A stretch of DNA of 64,000 bases from Adineta vaga (GCA_021613535.1 CP075492.1:16430001-16494000), one strand, 5' to 3'. Shown: positions 31,603-45,919, counted from the stretch's first letter. Notes: generated from the letters alone by a model not told the origin. A program made the numbers and translations.

Positions 31603-33353
31603 ATGTTTTTCGAGATATGTCTTACTCTCGTATTAGTGATCCTGTACGGAATTTACGTGAAACACCGATATTTTACCCTTCATGGCTCTCTGCCTGGTTT
31701 GTCACCCCACGTATTCTTTGGAAATTTGATTCAAGCGGGTGTACTATTTCGTAATGTGTCAGTGCCTAATGCTTTGCGTGAGTTCAAAGCCCGATATGGA
31801 GATGTTTTCCAGTTTTGGCTCGGATCTTCGCGTTTAATTATCGTCAGTGGTGTTAATGATGTGCAACACGTACTCACCCATCGACACATCTACGATAAAG
31901 GTGCCTTATCGACTCGAACATTTAGTATTCTCTTTCCCGATGCGATAGTCTGTAGCAAAGGTCTGTCGATTTTCTATTAAGACAGGAATCTCTTATGTTC
32001 TGATTTTCAGGTGCAAAATACAAGCGTCATGCTTCCTACATTCTGACCTTATTTCGTCGTACAAAGATCATAGCTAATTTAGATTTGATGGTCGATCATG
32101 TTGATAAATTATTAGTCACATGGCGTGCTAATGACACTGGCATAGTTCATCAAAACATTCTCCAGCAGTGTCAATATCTCGTACTTGGTATCTTTGGTTT
32201 CATAGCTTTTGACTATGACCTAGAAATACTTGATGGCAAAGATGGTACTGGAAATGAACTCACACAAGCTTTACAAGACTTTGTATCCGCATTCCAATTT
32301 CTTCTTTTTACGCCACCATTTATCGGTAATCTCTATTTGAAACTGAATCCCCGATATCGTCGTGCTAGAGAGATTATCAAACGATATCTGTATCGAATAA
32401 TCGAACAAGAATCGACCGAGAGTGAAGAATCGCTGGCAAGCCGAAAGAGAACATGTTTCATTGCTTCATTGGTCACCTCACTGCAAAAAGACGAAAGCTT
32501 GGAAGCCAACAAATCTGAAGACGATAAAAAAGGTAACATACTATACCATGAACGATAGTACTTAAACTTTTCAATATTTATGTAAATGGGCTTGATCAAG
32601 AGTCTTTACATAAGAAGTATAAATAATAGAGTATTCGTCTGAGATAAACTCATCTTCAAAATTTCTTTCCTCCAAATTATTCCACGATTGTGTTTTGTAT
32701 ATAAACAGTATTTCTTTGCAGGTCTATCTCGTCAAGAAGTATTGGATGAGATGCTTCTCTTTCTTGTGGCTGGCTTCGAAACGACTGCGACCGCACTAGC
32801 TTGGTTTATTCATCTCATGAGTAAAAACTCGCGAGTGCAACACAAAATTAAAGCAGAATTGGCATCTAATGGTGGCAATACACAAGACCTCACATTAGAT
32901 CGTCTTGACTCATTAGTCTATTTAGATTGTGTTGTCAATGAAGTTTTTCGTTTTTGTCCACCACTTCTAGCAGCAGTTCGCACAGTGGGCATTGATGACG
33001 TTCTACCTGAGAGTGGGGCTCAGCTCCATGAAGGAGATGAAATACTCATTCCGATTCACAATCTTGCGAGAGATTCTCGTCTCTGGTCGATTGATCCTGA
33101 TCTCTTCTATCCTGAGAGATTTCTCGAAGCAGACAAGAATCACCATCCCTATGCACTTATTCCATTTAGTACTGGTCATCGTCAGTGTATAGGTCAAGAT
33201 CTCGCTCGTTTTGAACTAAAAGTATTGGCAGCAAGGTTGATGCAAAACGTAACATTCAGTGATGGTGGTCCTCAGGTGAATTCAGGTGGACATTTTGTAA
33301 GAGTCTCCGTCATGCCCAAACAAATTGGCGTCAAAATTAACTTTGACTATTGA
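31603..33353 (+). CDS. Cytochrome P450, three exons
   Basis: Exons 31603-31960, 32011-32532 and 32722-33353, introns of 50 and 189 bp, phases consistent, about 503 residues. N-terminal membrane anchor (about residues 3-20), proline-containing hinge HGSLPGLSPH, I-helix AGFETTATA, ExxR as EVFR, PERF as YPERF, heme loop FSTGHRQCIGQD with the axial Cys. The pattern is closest to the CYP3/CYP4-like microsomal clans; reaction and substrate are not readable. All key motifs are intact. Its 3' end faces the minus-strand ABC transporter. Different from the P450 at 21596-23160 in coding sequence and intron content, yet shares an upstream module with it. Confidence 0.93.
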
Positions 33354-33510
33354 ACACTTTTTCCTACGAATAATCTTACACTATACTCTAAATATGTACG
33401 CTAATTTTTAATCTATAAACAAACGACAGCACAGTTTGTACATTAGGACTACGAATGCAACAAGACGATTTCTTATTTTTAAAAGTTTCATGCAATATGA
33501 GAAATTACAG

Positions 33511-33687
33511 AGATAACAAATGCTTCCTCATCATCATCAAATAAATATATTTCAAAATCATTCGAAACAGTACCTAAAGATAAAACTATTTCTTCACCAC
33601 CTAAAACTACTTCGAGTAAAATATTTTCTAAAATATCATCGCCGTCTGCATCAAGAGCTAGTAAACGTTATCAATCAAAATTCAAAA
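33511..33687 (+). pseudogene. Orphan Ser/Thr/Lys-rich exon fragment
   Basis: After an AG acceptor at 33510 an open frame reads ITNASSSSSNKYISKSFE ... KISSPSASRASKRYQ and runs straight into foldback copy 7 as KRGHG. It looks like the disordered part of a larger protein cut at the element. Family unknown. Confidence 0.4.
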
Positions 33688-33751
33688 GAGGGCATGGGTG
33701 GGTGTGAGTGTGATTTATGAGTAAAGCCTGACCCACACCCACACCCTCAAG
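33688..33751. repeat. GGGTGT foldback element, copy 7 (fragment junction)
   Basis: GAGGGCATGGGTGGGTGTGA, loop ATTTATGAGTAAAG, CTGACCCACACCCACACCCT, ending CTCAAG. Confidence 0.85.
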
Positions 33752-34201
33752 ATGTTAGTTTTCGATAATCTCGTTTTCGACGAAGAGCATTATATTCTTA
33801 AGATTTTGCTTGCGTCTTTCTACCTAATTCCTGATATTTTCTATAAGAAACAACTGGAATTTGTCGGAAAATGCTTAGATTTTCCGATCCGGAAAACTGT
33901 TTCTATTTCAATTAATTTCCGAGGCTTTTCTACTGAAACCGATGATTTTCCCCCAAGCTTTCCAGCCGTTTCTGCAGGCTGGAATGACCTCCTGCGTTAT
34001 AATGATAATTGAAACATTTAAGGTAACTATCAATTGATCAACAATATAATGTTGATATGACTTTCAATAAAATTCACTTTATAAAGTATTTTACAGTTTG
34101 TTCTTTAAAACAGAATAACAAAAAAAATTAAATTCGTACAAAAAGTTGAAAAAATCAGATGAGCCGTAATAATAATACGAAAAAAATTTAAAAACAAAGA
34201 A

Positions 34202-37200
34202 TTAAAAATAGCTATCATTTGTTTCATCCGTATTTTCTGTTGTCTTTGTCTCAAGTCCCGCTGCTTTAAGGAGTTCTGAATATGTTCCTTGTGGATTAGC
34301 GGCCAATTGTTCATCAGTTCCTTCTTCTTTGACTTGTCCACCAACTAAGACAACTATTTTCTCACTATTTCTAATAGATGATAGACGATGCGTTACCATG
34401 ACACAAGTTCGATCTGCTCGTGTTTGATCAAAGTTACTCATGATTTTCTAAAACAATATTTGAAAAATTCTCAGTTGAAGCCGTTCTCTTTTTATATATT
34501 AAATGTTGTCAAACATACTTGTTCAACTTCAGCATTAAGTGCGGAATTTGCTTCATCAAAAAGAACTATTTTCGGATTACGAATAAGTGATCGTGCAATA
34601 CAAATTCGTTGTTTTTGACCACCAGCCAACTGACCTTGAGTGCTAGATCCACACATTGTATCATATCCCTAAATACCAATAAAAATAATTCCATATTATT
34701 TTCAAACATAAATCTTCAGTCACTACATTGTTTTTTCGTCTTATAATTCATAGAAGATATTAATGATATTATTATTATCTTATTTCAGTTATCATCCAGC
34801 GAAAACAAGCATACTTTTTGGGATTTCTGTACTTCAGAAATGTAGAAGTTTGCTGGTTCCCTCTTGACTATCGTATATAAAATGTTCCCTCGAGACCCTT
34901 ATGTTCTTCTGATCTTTGATCTCTCTTCTAATTAAAAATTACATAAATGTGACATAAACATAGTTTTATATATGACAAGTAAGAAAATAGGATACTAAAG
35001 TCTGAAGATAATCAATAGTCTACATTTTACAGTTGAAAATGAAAATTTATTTATTTATTTAATCACTGTAGTTTGTATTCCTTCAAAAACTCGAGACTAA
35101 CCTGTGCTAAGTTAATAATAGTATCATGAATATCAGCTTGTCGAGCAGCTTCATGAATTTCAGCATCTGTAAACTCTCGTGTTGTATCTCCATAGGCAAT
35201 GTTATCACGAATTGAAATATTAAAAAGAACAGGTTCTTGTTGTACAAGACCAATTATTGAACGAAACCATTGAACATTAAGTGTGCGTAAATCATGTCCA
35301 TCTAGTAACACTTCACCTTGTTGTGGATCGTAAAAACGTTCCAATAAGGCAATACATGTTGATTTACCTGATCCACTTGGACCAACAACTGCTGTTATGT
35401 CGCCTTTTTTACATCCGAAAGACAAATGTTTTAATGCACGTGTGTCCTTGCGCGATGGATATTCGAAAGAAACATTACGAAATTCGAGTCTACCACGAAC
35501 TCTTTGCTGAAAAATATTATTAATAGTTAGCTTTAAAGAAAATTTGCTTTTATGCTTAACAACAAACATTTTAAAGTATACTTTTTGACAAACAATTCAA
35601 AATCAGTTTATCTTACAAGAATATTGATAAATATCATTAAACTTAAAACTCTTCTTAAATTTTCTTTGAAATGAGGAGTAAAACTTACTAAAATTTGGCC
35701 TTCATTTTCATTATCTGGATCAATACATGATTTACGAGCATTTAAATCCATAATTCTGATTGCTGCTTCTTTTGCACGACTATAATTTGGTACCATACTT
35801 ACACTTCGACCAAATGCTATTGTAGCATATGTAATCACAGCAAAAACTCTAAATAATGCGATTTGTAAATGTTAAATAATAAGGTAAGAATGAGCATACT
35901 GAAATACTCCAACGTAAGTCATTTCTCGATCAATTACTAAACGAACACCATAGCCAAAAGCAGTTAATTGAATAAAAAACATTAATGTATTTGCAATTGC
36001 ATTACCAAATACAATTTTTTGACTTTGCCATAAAGATGATCTATTTTTTGTTAAAGATAAGAAGCAATATTATTTTAAACTGAGATCATTATAATTCTCT
36101 GTAAAATCCCTAGTCGCTAAGCTGAAAAACTCGCTAAACTTTTCATTTTGAATAAATTGAATAATTTTGTCTTATAACACGACTTTTATTTACGAACAGA
36201 GATTCAATGAGAGATAGAACTAAGCATGCAACGGTGACGATCAGTATTCAGCTGAAAGTATGTTATTCATCTAGGGATATGTAGTTTCAGTTTATTGATC
36301 ATCTGTGTCATCGACACTGATTGAGCTGAAACCACTGACAACACCGACACTATACGCACTAGAGCACTGGAAAAACTGAAACATGAACAGTTTTTGCTAT
36401 ACTATATTAGTAAACGTCGGTATCCCAGTTTTTTCGTGCTCTAGTGCATGCACTATTCCTGTTATCAGTGGTTTCACTGATATCCTTGTTGGTGACTAAC
36501 TTTTAGTATTTAACTATGTTCGTGGAGACTGCACATTCCTATATTTATCAATAAACACCCATACTATGGTATAAAAAGAATTTTTTAGAAGAAGTATGTT
36601 TTTTTTTAACAATAAATATTAGGAATATTCACTCTGTTTTCAACTTTTCTTTTTGCGAAAAATCTTTGTTTAAAAATATTTTCTTATTTATGCTTGCTAT
36701 TTGAAAATTGTAGTGTCTTGGCTCTATCAATGCAACAGTTTCTGTCTAGGATCGATTACCGGTAGAACGATTACTATTAGGGATAGTTATCGTCACCGTT
36801 TTATCCCTAGAAAGAATTTTTAAATGAACTGAAATGCTGAGATCGTTCCAAAAATACTGCTGAAACACTTTAATATTCTCGAAAAATCTGTTCGATCAGA
36901 TCAATGAATTTGAGACTACAAATAATTCCAATACCTTCCAGTAAAACTAATCAAATGTCTTGATTTATCTGAAATTATATTTACATTTTTTAAACTCTAT
37001 TCTATCAAAAATTAACATTTGGATAATAGGATCAAATTTTGCCAAAAGATAAGTCGTTTGTCTAACATGAAAAGTTCAATCATAAATCAACCTTACCGAA
37101 ATTCTTTATTGTAAGCGTCTTCATATAGTCCAATAAAATGATTTTGAATTCCAAGTGAAGCAACAGTACGAATGTGTTTGAGTGATTCAGTGGCATACTA

Positions 37201-40200
37201 TGAAAAAGAAAAAGACATCTTCAATTTATGATCTAGATTATTCTACTATCAAAAAAAGGTATTTCATCAAATAATGATTATGGGATCTAGTTGTTCCGGC
37301 TCACGACCCCAGTTCAAGCGAGTTGAAGATCTCTTGAAATAGTCTTTTTTTGAACAAACTGGTCTATTCGAAAAGTTCTCTTGCAATGAACTAAAATATT
37401 TAAAAGAACAGATTTAAGAACTACATAGCCCCCACAAGAACACTGCTATGTCTCAACGGTCCTATAAATCATATATATATATGACTTGGGCGCCGGTAAT
37501 ACATAGTAGTATTCTCGTGCAAATTATCCAGTGCTTAAACCTAATCTATCGAGTAGTTCAGTTCGTTGAAAGAATCATTTTTAACAGCTCTGAACGAAAA
37601 CTGAATTTGGTGGATATCTAGTAATGACTGATACAAAAATGTCTTGATTTATATTATTATAATTATGTTCTGTTTTCTTTACCATACTACCGCGTTCAGC
37701 GTGAGTAGAAAAACCTTTCGTTTGACCCGCTTTTGATACTCTTTGACCAAGCACATAGCCAGTTAGAACAATCAATGGAGTAAAACAGAGAAGAACAAGT
37801 GTTAATTTCCATCCAGCAGCAAAGCTTATGACTAAACCGGCAACTAAAGTACCAACAGCATTGAGAAAAGCTCCAATAGTTACACCAGTCATTCCTTTTA
37901 ATGCAGCTGCATCTTTTGAAAGACGTGTAACAAGAATATTATGTTGATTATCTTCTTGATCATACCAAGACATTTCTTGACGTAACATTGCAGCAAATGA
38001 TATAACACGCATTCGCAGAGTTAATGCCTCTCCCGATCGTGCAAATGCATATGATGAAATAAATTGACAGAGACCACCAGCCAACCCAACAAAAAATACA
38101 ATAATCGAATAATTTCGTGCATTAAGTGCTGCTGTTTCAGCATCTTGAGTAAATAATCCAAATACACGGGAAAAGATCAAAGTATATGCTGGAGTAACTG
38201 CTCCATAAATCAATGATGTTATACTTCCTAATAGTATTGAAAACCATTCGGGAGAATTAAGAGCAAGTATTCGCAAGAAAAATGGTTTTCGACAAATACT
38301 CTTCGAAATTGGCTCTTTTTGTTTTGTTTCATCATCACTCTTCTTTGGAGATGTTTTAGAGCGAGTTGAATGTCGTGAACCTTGTCGTTTCAATTTACCT
38401 AAAATATATACTTCAATGGTTGATCGGTTGGAGAACAACTTGCAAGAAAATAATAAATGAAGACTCAAAAAGAAAAAGAAGTTAATTTTTCATAGAAATT
38501 GATCAAAGGTAATTGAGGATAGGAATTTTGAATTATGTTATCGATAGTAGTTCGATGTGTGAATATGTATTATGCATAGAAGTAGACAATTTAGTGTGGA
38601 AAACTCAATGATTCGTAGTTGGTATTCCGAAAACGACCTTTAAATGAAAACCATGTGCTCGATGACAAGAGTGAACTTTTCTCGGTCTCTTTCCTTTCGC
38701 ACTAAACATGTTTGTGCTTTTTACTCATTGCATCATCTGTCAATTAAGATTTTCGAACGGCACTGAAAGGTTTTTCGTGAGAGTTCATGTAAGATGATCA
38801 GAAGAATTCGACTGTTCGCAAGGTAAAAAGCGAAATATTTGCTTTAAATACGATCTATGTCCATAAACTACTATACATTCGAAGAAATTAATATATCACA
38901 GATAGAAGTCTTCGTCTCATATTAGTTCCTACTCTACTATTTCATTAAGCAGCCTTTCGGTCGATTGTTCGAATATAGTCGAGTAAAGAAAGCAGAAGAT
39001 TTGGTTATTCTTCAGTCTTTCGACTTGAAAGTCTTACAGGTACGATCTTCTCTTGCTCAGAATGATAAACCCCAACATTGAATCATTTGCGCTTGATAGA
39101 GAAAATAGAGATCAGTGAAGTCGCATCTTTCGATTCCAATTCTGACCTCAAGCATTTAGTATTAGACTAATTTTAATACAAAAGTATTAGTTAATGCAAT
39201 GCTAATGCTAAGCCGCCACCACTGTTATTCGTTGATTGTTTCGATAGTTAGTAAGATAATTCTTTTATAAAATCAAATTATGTAACATACCGGAAGCACG
39301 TTTATTTTCATTTTCACAATCGTTATCTTCGTCTTCACTACTCTCATCATGTGCATCCGCCAAGTTTTGAAGCTTAACTGCTTGTGCATAATGTCCATTA
39401 AGTTTCATTAAGTCTTCATGAGTTCCTTGTTCGTCGATTCGACCTGCTTTGAGACCGATAATATGATGTGCGTTTCGAATTGTGTTTAATCGATGAGCAA
39501 CAACAATGGTTGTTCGACCTTGAGAAGCTCGTTCAAGACCAACTTGAACGTCACGTTCACTCTTTGAATCTAATAGAGAAATCATATCATTTACTCCATT
39601 TTATAGTTTCAAACTAAATTTGGTATTTCGATTTAATCTTTGCATATCAATCGAAATAATATTCAATTTCAGTGAGATGTTTCTGTCTATCTTCAATTAC
39701 CTAATGCAGATGTTGCTTCATCTAAAAGTAGGATCTTTGGATTCGATAAGACTGCTCGTGCAATAGCAATTCTACAATGAAATTTTGTTTTAATAAGTTA
39801 GAAAAACATCATTTAATAAGTAAATTTACCTTTGTTTCTGTCCTCCTGCCAAACGTGATCCTTGAACTAATGTATTATAACCCTAAAAGTAAAACAAAAT
39901 AAACTACTTCCAGTCCTGAAAAAACATTCGTATATTCATACATCCGGTAATTCATTAACGATGAAATCGTGAATATTAGCTATTCGTGCAGCTGCTTCAA
40001 TATCTTGAGTAGTCGCTGTGGCTTGACCAAAGCGAATATTTTCAGCAATTGTATCATTAAAAAGAATGGGTTCTTGAGAAACCACAGCCATATTTGATCG
40101 AAGCCAAGATAGGTTTAAATGACGAATATCATTATTATCGAGAAGAACCTAATCAAATAAATAATACATCATTATTACTTATAATATATGTACTTGTCCT

Positions 40201-43200
40201 TTATTGGGATCATAAAAACGTTGTATTAGATGAATAATTGTGCTCTCTAAATATTACAATATAACGTGTATCATAAAATATAAGTAAAAGTATTAATGTA
40301 AATACTTACTGCCACAACCAGTTTCACCAACAATTCCCGTTGTCTTGCCTGCAGGAAAACGAATGCTCATATTATTCAGAATCTATGAATGAAAAACGAT
40401 TGAATTAAATATTAAAGTATGTTCAAGAGAAGTACATCGGATGTCATATATTATGAAGGGATATTTCTTTATAATCTATTTTAAGATAGTCCTTATAACT
40501 TTTCTAACTTTACCTAGGAATATTCTTCATAATCCTTGAAGTTCAGTAAATTAGTGTCATTTATCAAGTCTTTACTGCTCCATAGAAGGAAAGGATATTC
40601 TAGATAGGTCGTTAAACACTATTTAGAGTATCTTCTAAACATTTTTATAGGTTATTTAGATATCAATCATAGATCATTATAGATTATCTGTAGTTAGCTG
40701 ATCCCCCTTGGATATTTTCTTATAATTCTATTTCCTACAAAAAGTATTCATTTAAGATTCGAAATCTAATTTCATTCGGACAATAAAACATAGTTTTTGA
40801 AATTTTTGAATTCCAATCTAAAAATGCTTTTGTTTTATAAAATGAAAATGATTAATAATATACCGGTCGATTTTCTTTTCTTGCTGGGTAATTAAATGTA
40901 ACATTACGAAGTTCAATATCACCTCGAATTACTTCTGGTTGATTGTTCATCTGATTGGAATAATCAATTGGTGACTTCTATAAATAAATAATCGTTTAAA
41001 TAATTTATTCAAGAAAAAGTGAATTACAAATTCAACTAGTCGTTAATATATCTATAAAAAGCTCCACAAGCGCATCCCGCGCGTGCTATTTTTATCTTTC
41101 TCCTCAACTGTTAAACAATGAGACAACAAAACTGATTCTCGTTTATTTCAACTTGACGAATATGAAAAGAAAATTAATCTTTTTAGATAAATGAAAGCGT
41201 TTTAAACATTGAATATATTTGTGTTTTGTCATATTAATTACTCTCTCGATCTTTTTACATACCCGATCAATAACGGCAAATACTTTTGCTCCTGAAACGC
41301 TAGCTTCAATAAAAGCAACTATATATGGAATGAACATTGCTATGCTATGTGTTGCAAAGAGACATGAGGTAAAAATCTTAAATATTCAAATAAGAATAAT
41401 TTATATCTAAAAAAAAAGAGTTAAAAACATACAATCATCGTGACACCAGCATCATAATTCCAGCATTCTACACGTGCCAAATACGGTCCATACCAAAATA
41501 TGAGAGCAATGGCACCATACAAAGCAATGTTAACAAATGCTTGGCAAATACCAAGAAAAAGACCCTTTTTTAAACCGGCATTCTTTGCATCTGTTAAATT
41601 TTGTTCGTATCTATAGAAAAAGTTAAATTAGATTGGAAATAAAAAAATGTTTTTCTTTACCTATGACGTTCATGCTTTTGACCTCCAAAAGCGGTCACCG
41701 TGCGAATAGCTGAGAAAACTTCATCAACAATTACATTTGCTTTCATATAAGCAGCGCCTTCGAGTATGGTAAACTTTTTCATAACCTATCTCAATATTAA
41801 AACAGAAATTTTGAAAATAAATTTGCCGCCATGATATAATGTTGGTAGCCGTTTTATTCAACATTCAAATTATTCTTTTAAACAAAGTCGTTGACTTCAG
41901 AAAATCATTAAAGTACATATTTTATGCTGGAAATTTTTAGAGTATATCCTCAATATCAAAGTTTCATTCTCTGTTTTTGATAAGTTTAAAAATTGAAAAG
42001 ATACTCATCAATCCCTTACGAAAGCTATGAAATGTTTTTAGATATGCAATCATGGAGAAAAACAGTGAACTTCAACACTTCTGAAATAAAAGAATCCCAA
42101 GAAGTCCCGAAAAGTACGCTTGTTTCCTCTTGTATTTAATCGAGAAAGATGTCGTAAAATTAGTCCGATAGTATACTCACAACAACTGTAATATTAAATG
42201 TGACAATAATAACAGGAGAAACACTTAAGAAAACCAAGGTAAGTTTCCAGCCGTTCCATATCGAATATACCAAACAACCAATGATACGAGCAAGAAGAGC
42301 TGTACAATCAGCCACTTGATAACCTATTCCTTCACGTATATTATCCAAAGCGCTAAAATATAAATAATATGAGTTTCTAACAAGTACATTTTCTCTATGT
42401 TTTTCGAAGTTTATATCAAAAGTGCTTTACTATTGATTAGTTTCTACTTAAGTATTTTTCAACTGCCATTCTTTTGGCAGATTTCGTCATCTGTACTGTT
42501 ACAGGTGGTTATTCACATCATCCTCTCTCTCCCTCTCGCTCAATGATATATCTTTCTTTATGTCCTTCTTCCTCTTAGATGATTTGTTTGTTGATGTGAT
42601 ATCATTTTATTACATATCGTCATCTCTATAGTTTCGTTCTTCTCTTGTTATACCTTGATGTGTGTGTGTCATCATATATATATATATATAAGTGTATTTT
42701 TTCTCTCATAAGGGGTTGCTACAGATGTATGTAGTATTTGCGTGTTTTTCTTTTATCAAATGAAAGGTAAAACATAATATCCTAATATGTTTTCATTTAT
42801 ATTTGTGTGAGTATTGTTTTTTATTTATTCGATTACTCCTCTATGGCTCATTTTTAGATGTTCAGATGATCTTAAAAATATGTATTCAGTTATTTCTAAG
42901 ATAAATGAATATATCAATTGATTTTGTTCCCTTTTGTAAAAAATAATGAGTTTTCTCAAACATTTCTGACTTACTCTACAAGTAGACCAGTAGAAAGATC
43001 GCTTGACGATCGACAATCAAACCAACCAATATTTTGTCGCATAATATTTTTAATTAATGCATATCTATAGTAATTCTAAGAAGTGTTTCTTCTATCTAAG
43101 TTTTATTAGACTTTTACCTCATCTTACGAACTTGACGATCAGCTGATATAATCCAACAGTTAAAAGCAATGCATAGAAGTACAAAACAACAGCTACCAAT

Positions 43201-43725
43201 TATTGGATACCATTTAATGACTGACATTATATTATCGTAAGGTGAGAGATTGTTGTCCATATATGATGTTTTATTACGACTAAAGATTCATAAAATATCT
43301 TTTATTTTAAATAGAAGAAAACAAATTTAAAACTAGTTACCAGCTTAATCCATTATTTTCTGTTGTTTCAGAGTCTGTTTGGTTTCTTCCGATAGCAATA
43401 AATGAATCAATTACGTTTTGATAAATAAGAAGAACCAATGGATAAAATGCACCACTAGTGATTGCTATGAAAGAAAAAAGTTATATATAAAAATATTTTC
43501 AAAAACATAGAAACCACTACTAACCAGCCAAAAGTCCCACGATCATCATGATTTTATCCCACTTGTCAGCAAATCGAAACTAAACAATTGAAGTTTTTTT
43601 TTCTACTGGATATATATCCATATGACAGAAGACTTACAATGCGAAAAGGTTGTAATCGTATTGGAGAAGACTCATCTATTGTGCTTTGTACTGTTTCAGA
43701 TGTTGTTGATTGGTTGCTTCAAACA
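34202..43725 (-). CDS. ABCB/P-glycoprotein-type full ABC transporter, about 20 exons
   Basis: Two membrane domains and two nucleotide-binding domains in the order TMD1-NBD1-TMD2-NBD2. TMD1: about 43725-41260 ([39 protein letters not shown]). NBD1: about 40978-39291 (Walker A GETGCGKST, split in the Lys codon by an intron; Q-loop VVSQEP; signature LAGGQ; Walker [13 protein letters not shown]-loop VVAHRL). An acidic/basic linker follows, then TMD2 (38402-35690) and NBD2 (35507-34202: Walker [11 protein letters not shown]-loop LVQQEP, LAGGQ, Walker [13 protein letters not shown]-loop MVTHRL). This family exports amphipathic compounds from the plasma membrane using ATP. Exons are joined by eye, with several introns over 400 bp. 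The first coding exon is unresolved: the frame at about 43725 ([12 protein letters not shown]) has a TGA just upstream, so the start lies in an unfound exon. Confidence 0.9.
36326..36479. repeat. Inverted repeat inside an ABC transporter intron
   Basis: Left arm 36326-36378 (CTGAAACCACTGACAACACC ... CGCACTAGAGCACTGGAAAA) pairs with right arm 36426-36479 (CGTGCTCTAGTGCATGCACT ... TATCAGTGGTTTCACTG). The loop is about 47 bp. Probably a small MITE; ends not defined. Confidence 0.6.
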
Positions 43726-45660
43726 GAAAAAAAGATATGCCTAGGCGCTATCCACATCATATATATAGTAGACAACCAAGAAGCTCAGCTTGCATCCAAC
43801 GAAATCAGGCTATAAGAACGAGGTCTATTATAACCCTTGTTTATTATAGTCATGCGTAAGCGTCTATGTTCTCATTCTCGCTATTGCTCGTAATGTTAAC
43901 TACTGTTCCTTCGTGACCCTTAACACAGTTGTACTAATTGCGATTTATGATTAGAATACATTTTTCTTATGCTATAGGCCAGTACGAGCTTAATTATTGT
44001 CATTTATTTTCAAGGGCATTCTATGCAATCAAAGCTTCTTCGATATTCGAACTCGAATTAAACAATTCATGGATTAAAACGCTTTAGTCTTTCTTAAGAC
44101 AGGTGTTTCTTTGAACTATTACGAGAAAATTTGATTCCATGAATGTATTTGATTACTAATGAAATAGTGGAATTTTTCATGGCTAGCATAGTAAAATTCG
44201 TTCGCATAGAAAACCCAAAACATATAACTTACTCTGTAATATCATTAGAGCCGTTTTGGAGATGTACTCTTGTATGTTCGTCAATATAACCATTATTGAT
44301 GAAATCAGAATTGCTATTATACTCATTCAAATTACGTTTACTATCAGCATGAACTCGGTGTTGATGATGCATAATAATTCTCGCACACTAGAATTATTTT
44401 ATTGTGTTTATAGACGTACGTATAATAATAAAGAGAAATGTCTAATGATGCAGAAGACAAGTATCACGGTCCTCTATATTGTTCTGATAAATAATTCGAT
44501 GTGTTTTGCATCAGCTTAAATACACGACTGCATTATCTCATACACATTAATCATCACTAACCAATCAATGCTCGAGGTAGACTCTTGTTTGAGTCATCAG
44601 ATTAAGTGAGACGTACTGCATTTTTTCATCCGCCGTCACTTGGTTTTTACCTTCAACAGGTTTGCAACATTTACGCCATAATCTCGTCATTGTTTTATTT
44701 TTTTACGAACTCATCTTTTTGGGCAAATATTGACGCAGTGAGGAGCGAAGAATTTTGATATATATTTTCTATATTGCTTTTATCATCTCACCTTTTTAAT
44801 TGCATTTTCTTCGTCGTATCGCCGAAAGTTTGTTAATCACTGTTTCTTTCGAAGAAAGAGCAATATCTACTTTCTATTTTTATAGTACTTTAGAAAAGGT
44901 TATAAATACACGTACTGCAAAAACATCGGCGAAAGATGATATCGTCGAAAACTGCGCCGAAACTTATATCACCGATAGAGGTGTCAGTGTTCCCCGTTCC
45001 CTGTTCCGAGAACAGAAACGCATATTTATCTTTTCATTTTGTAGAAACAGTCAACACAAAATAGAGGTCACATTTTCTGACAATTCTAATCTGTAATTTT
45101 TTTAAAGTTTTGAAAGCAGTGATCATGCTTTCTAATTTATAGACTGCATTAGCAAGGAACAGAGATGATAAAGTTGAAATCATATACAAATTGATTCTAT
45201 TAATAGAATAAATTATTCAAATTACTTTTAGTATTAAGGGTTTCAATAGTATCTAGATAATTATATAATCATTACTACATAAAAAATGATCAAAAATTTT
45301 CTCATTATGTATATTACGATCTTATACATCGCTACATATTTCCTAGAAATTCAATTATCTAAACATTCATTAATAAATGATCCAATTGAAATGTAAATAT
45401 AGGATCAGAAATGAAAAAGACTAAAAGTAAATGAAAAGAAGCAAGAACATTTATACATGATTTTACACTCAACAGTTTTTTTTGTTTTGTTCTGTTCTTT
45501 CACAATCGACGGATGGTGAACGACAATCCATTATATATGCTTTTGCACTTAATTGTCCCCGATAACATCCTTTTCTGTCAAATATTCAATTGATACATAT
45601 TACTTCTATGTATTTTGTCAATCTGTTATTACAGTTTGTTATCATATCTTGCATTTGAAC
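43726..45660. other. Upstream region of the ABC transporter, no gene seen
   Basis: Should contain the missing first exon and promoter of the transporter, neither of which I could place. Near 44800-44995 it holds inverted copies of the CGGCGAT repeat. Confidence 0.5.
44800..44995. repeat. CGGCGAT-type repeat, inverted degenerate copies
   Basis: CGTCGTATCGCCGAAAG near 44810 and ACATCGGCGAAAGATGATAT near 44923, then CGCCGAAACTTATATCACCG. The reverse complement resembles the tandem at 29407-29578. Confidence 0.5.
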
Positions 45661-45836
45661 ATGAATACTTCATATGGTCGCCGTTCTCTCTCCCGAACAT
45701 CTTCTGTTTCTTCTGAACTACCAACACCCATTACAAGACGACGAAAAATTCGTCAAAATTCGAATTCAACTCTTCAAAAGACTTCGTCTGCCTCACCCAA
45801 GCCTATTAACTGTTCGTTTAGAAGACTTCAAACCAT
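45661..45836 (+). pseudogene. Truncated N-terminal coding fragment, Ser/Arg-rich
   Basis: ATG at 45661 opens MNTSYGRRSLSRTSSVSSEL, then TRRRKIRQNSNSTLQKTSSA, and reads into foldback copy 8, where it becomes low-complexity His/Thr repeats. It looks like the disordered N-terminus of a larger protein cut at the element. Family unknown. Confidence 0.4.
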
Positions 45837-45910
45837 CTTGGGTGTCGGTGGGTGGGTATGGCTACTGCATCTATCTAACACTCACACCCAAACCCACACC
45901 CACACCCGAA
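45837..45910. repeat. GGGTGT foldback element, copy 8 (fragment junction)
   Basis: CTTGGGTGTCGGTGGGTGGG, loop, ACTCACACCCAAACCCACAC then CCACACCC. Confidence 0.8.
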
Positions 45911-45919
45911 AAGTTCGGC

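Larger units (their letters stand above)
33354..34201. other. Spacer between convergent P450 and ABC transporter genes
   Basis: Holds an orphan Ser/Lys-rich exon-like fragment (33511-33687) and foldback copy 7 (33688-33751). No complete gene. Confidence 0.6.

Noticed and set aside
42660-42710. TG/TA dinucleotide run as a functional site
   Set aside because: Ordinary microsatellite inside an intron of the ABC transporter.
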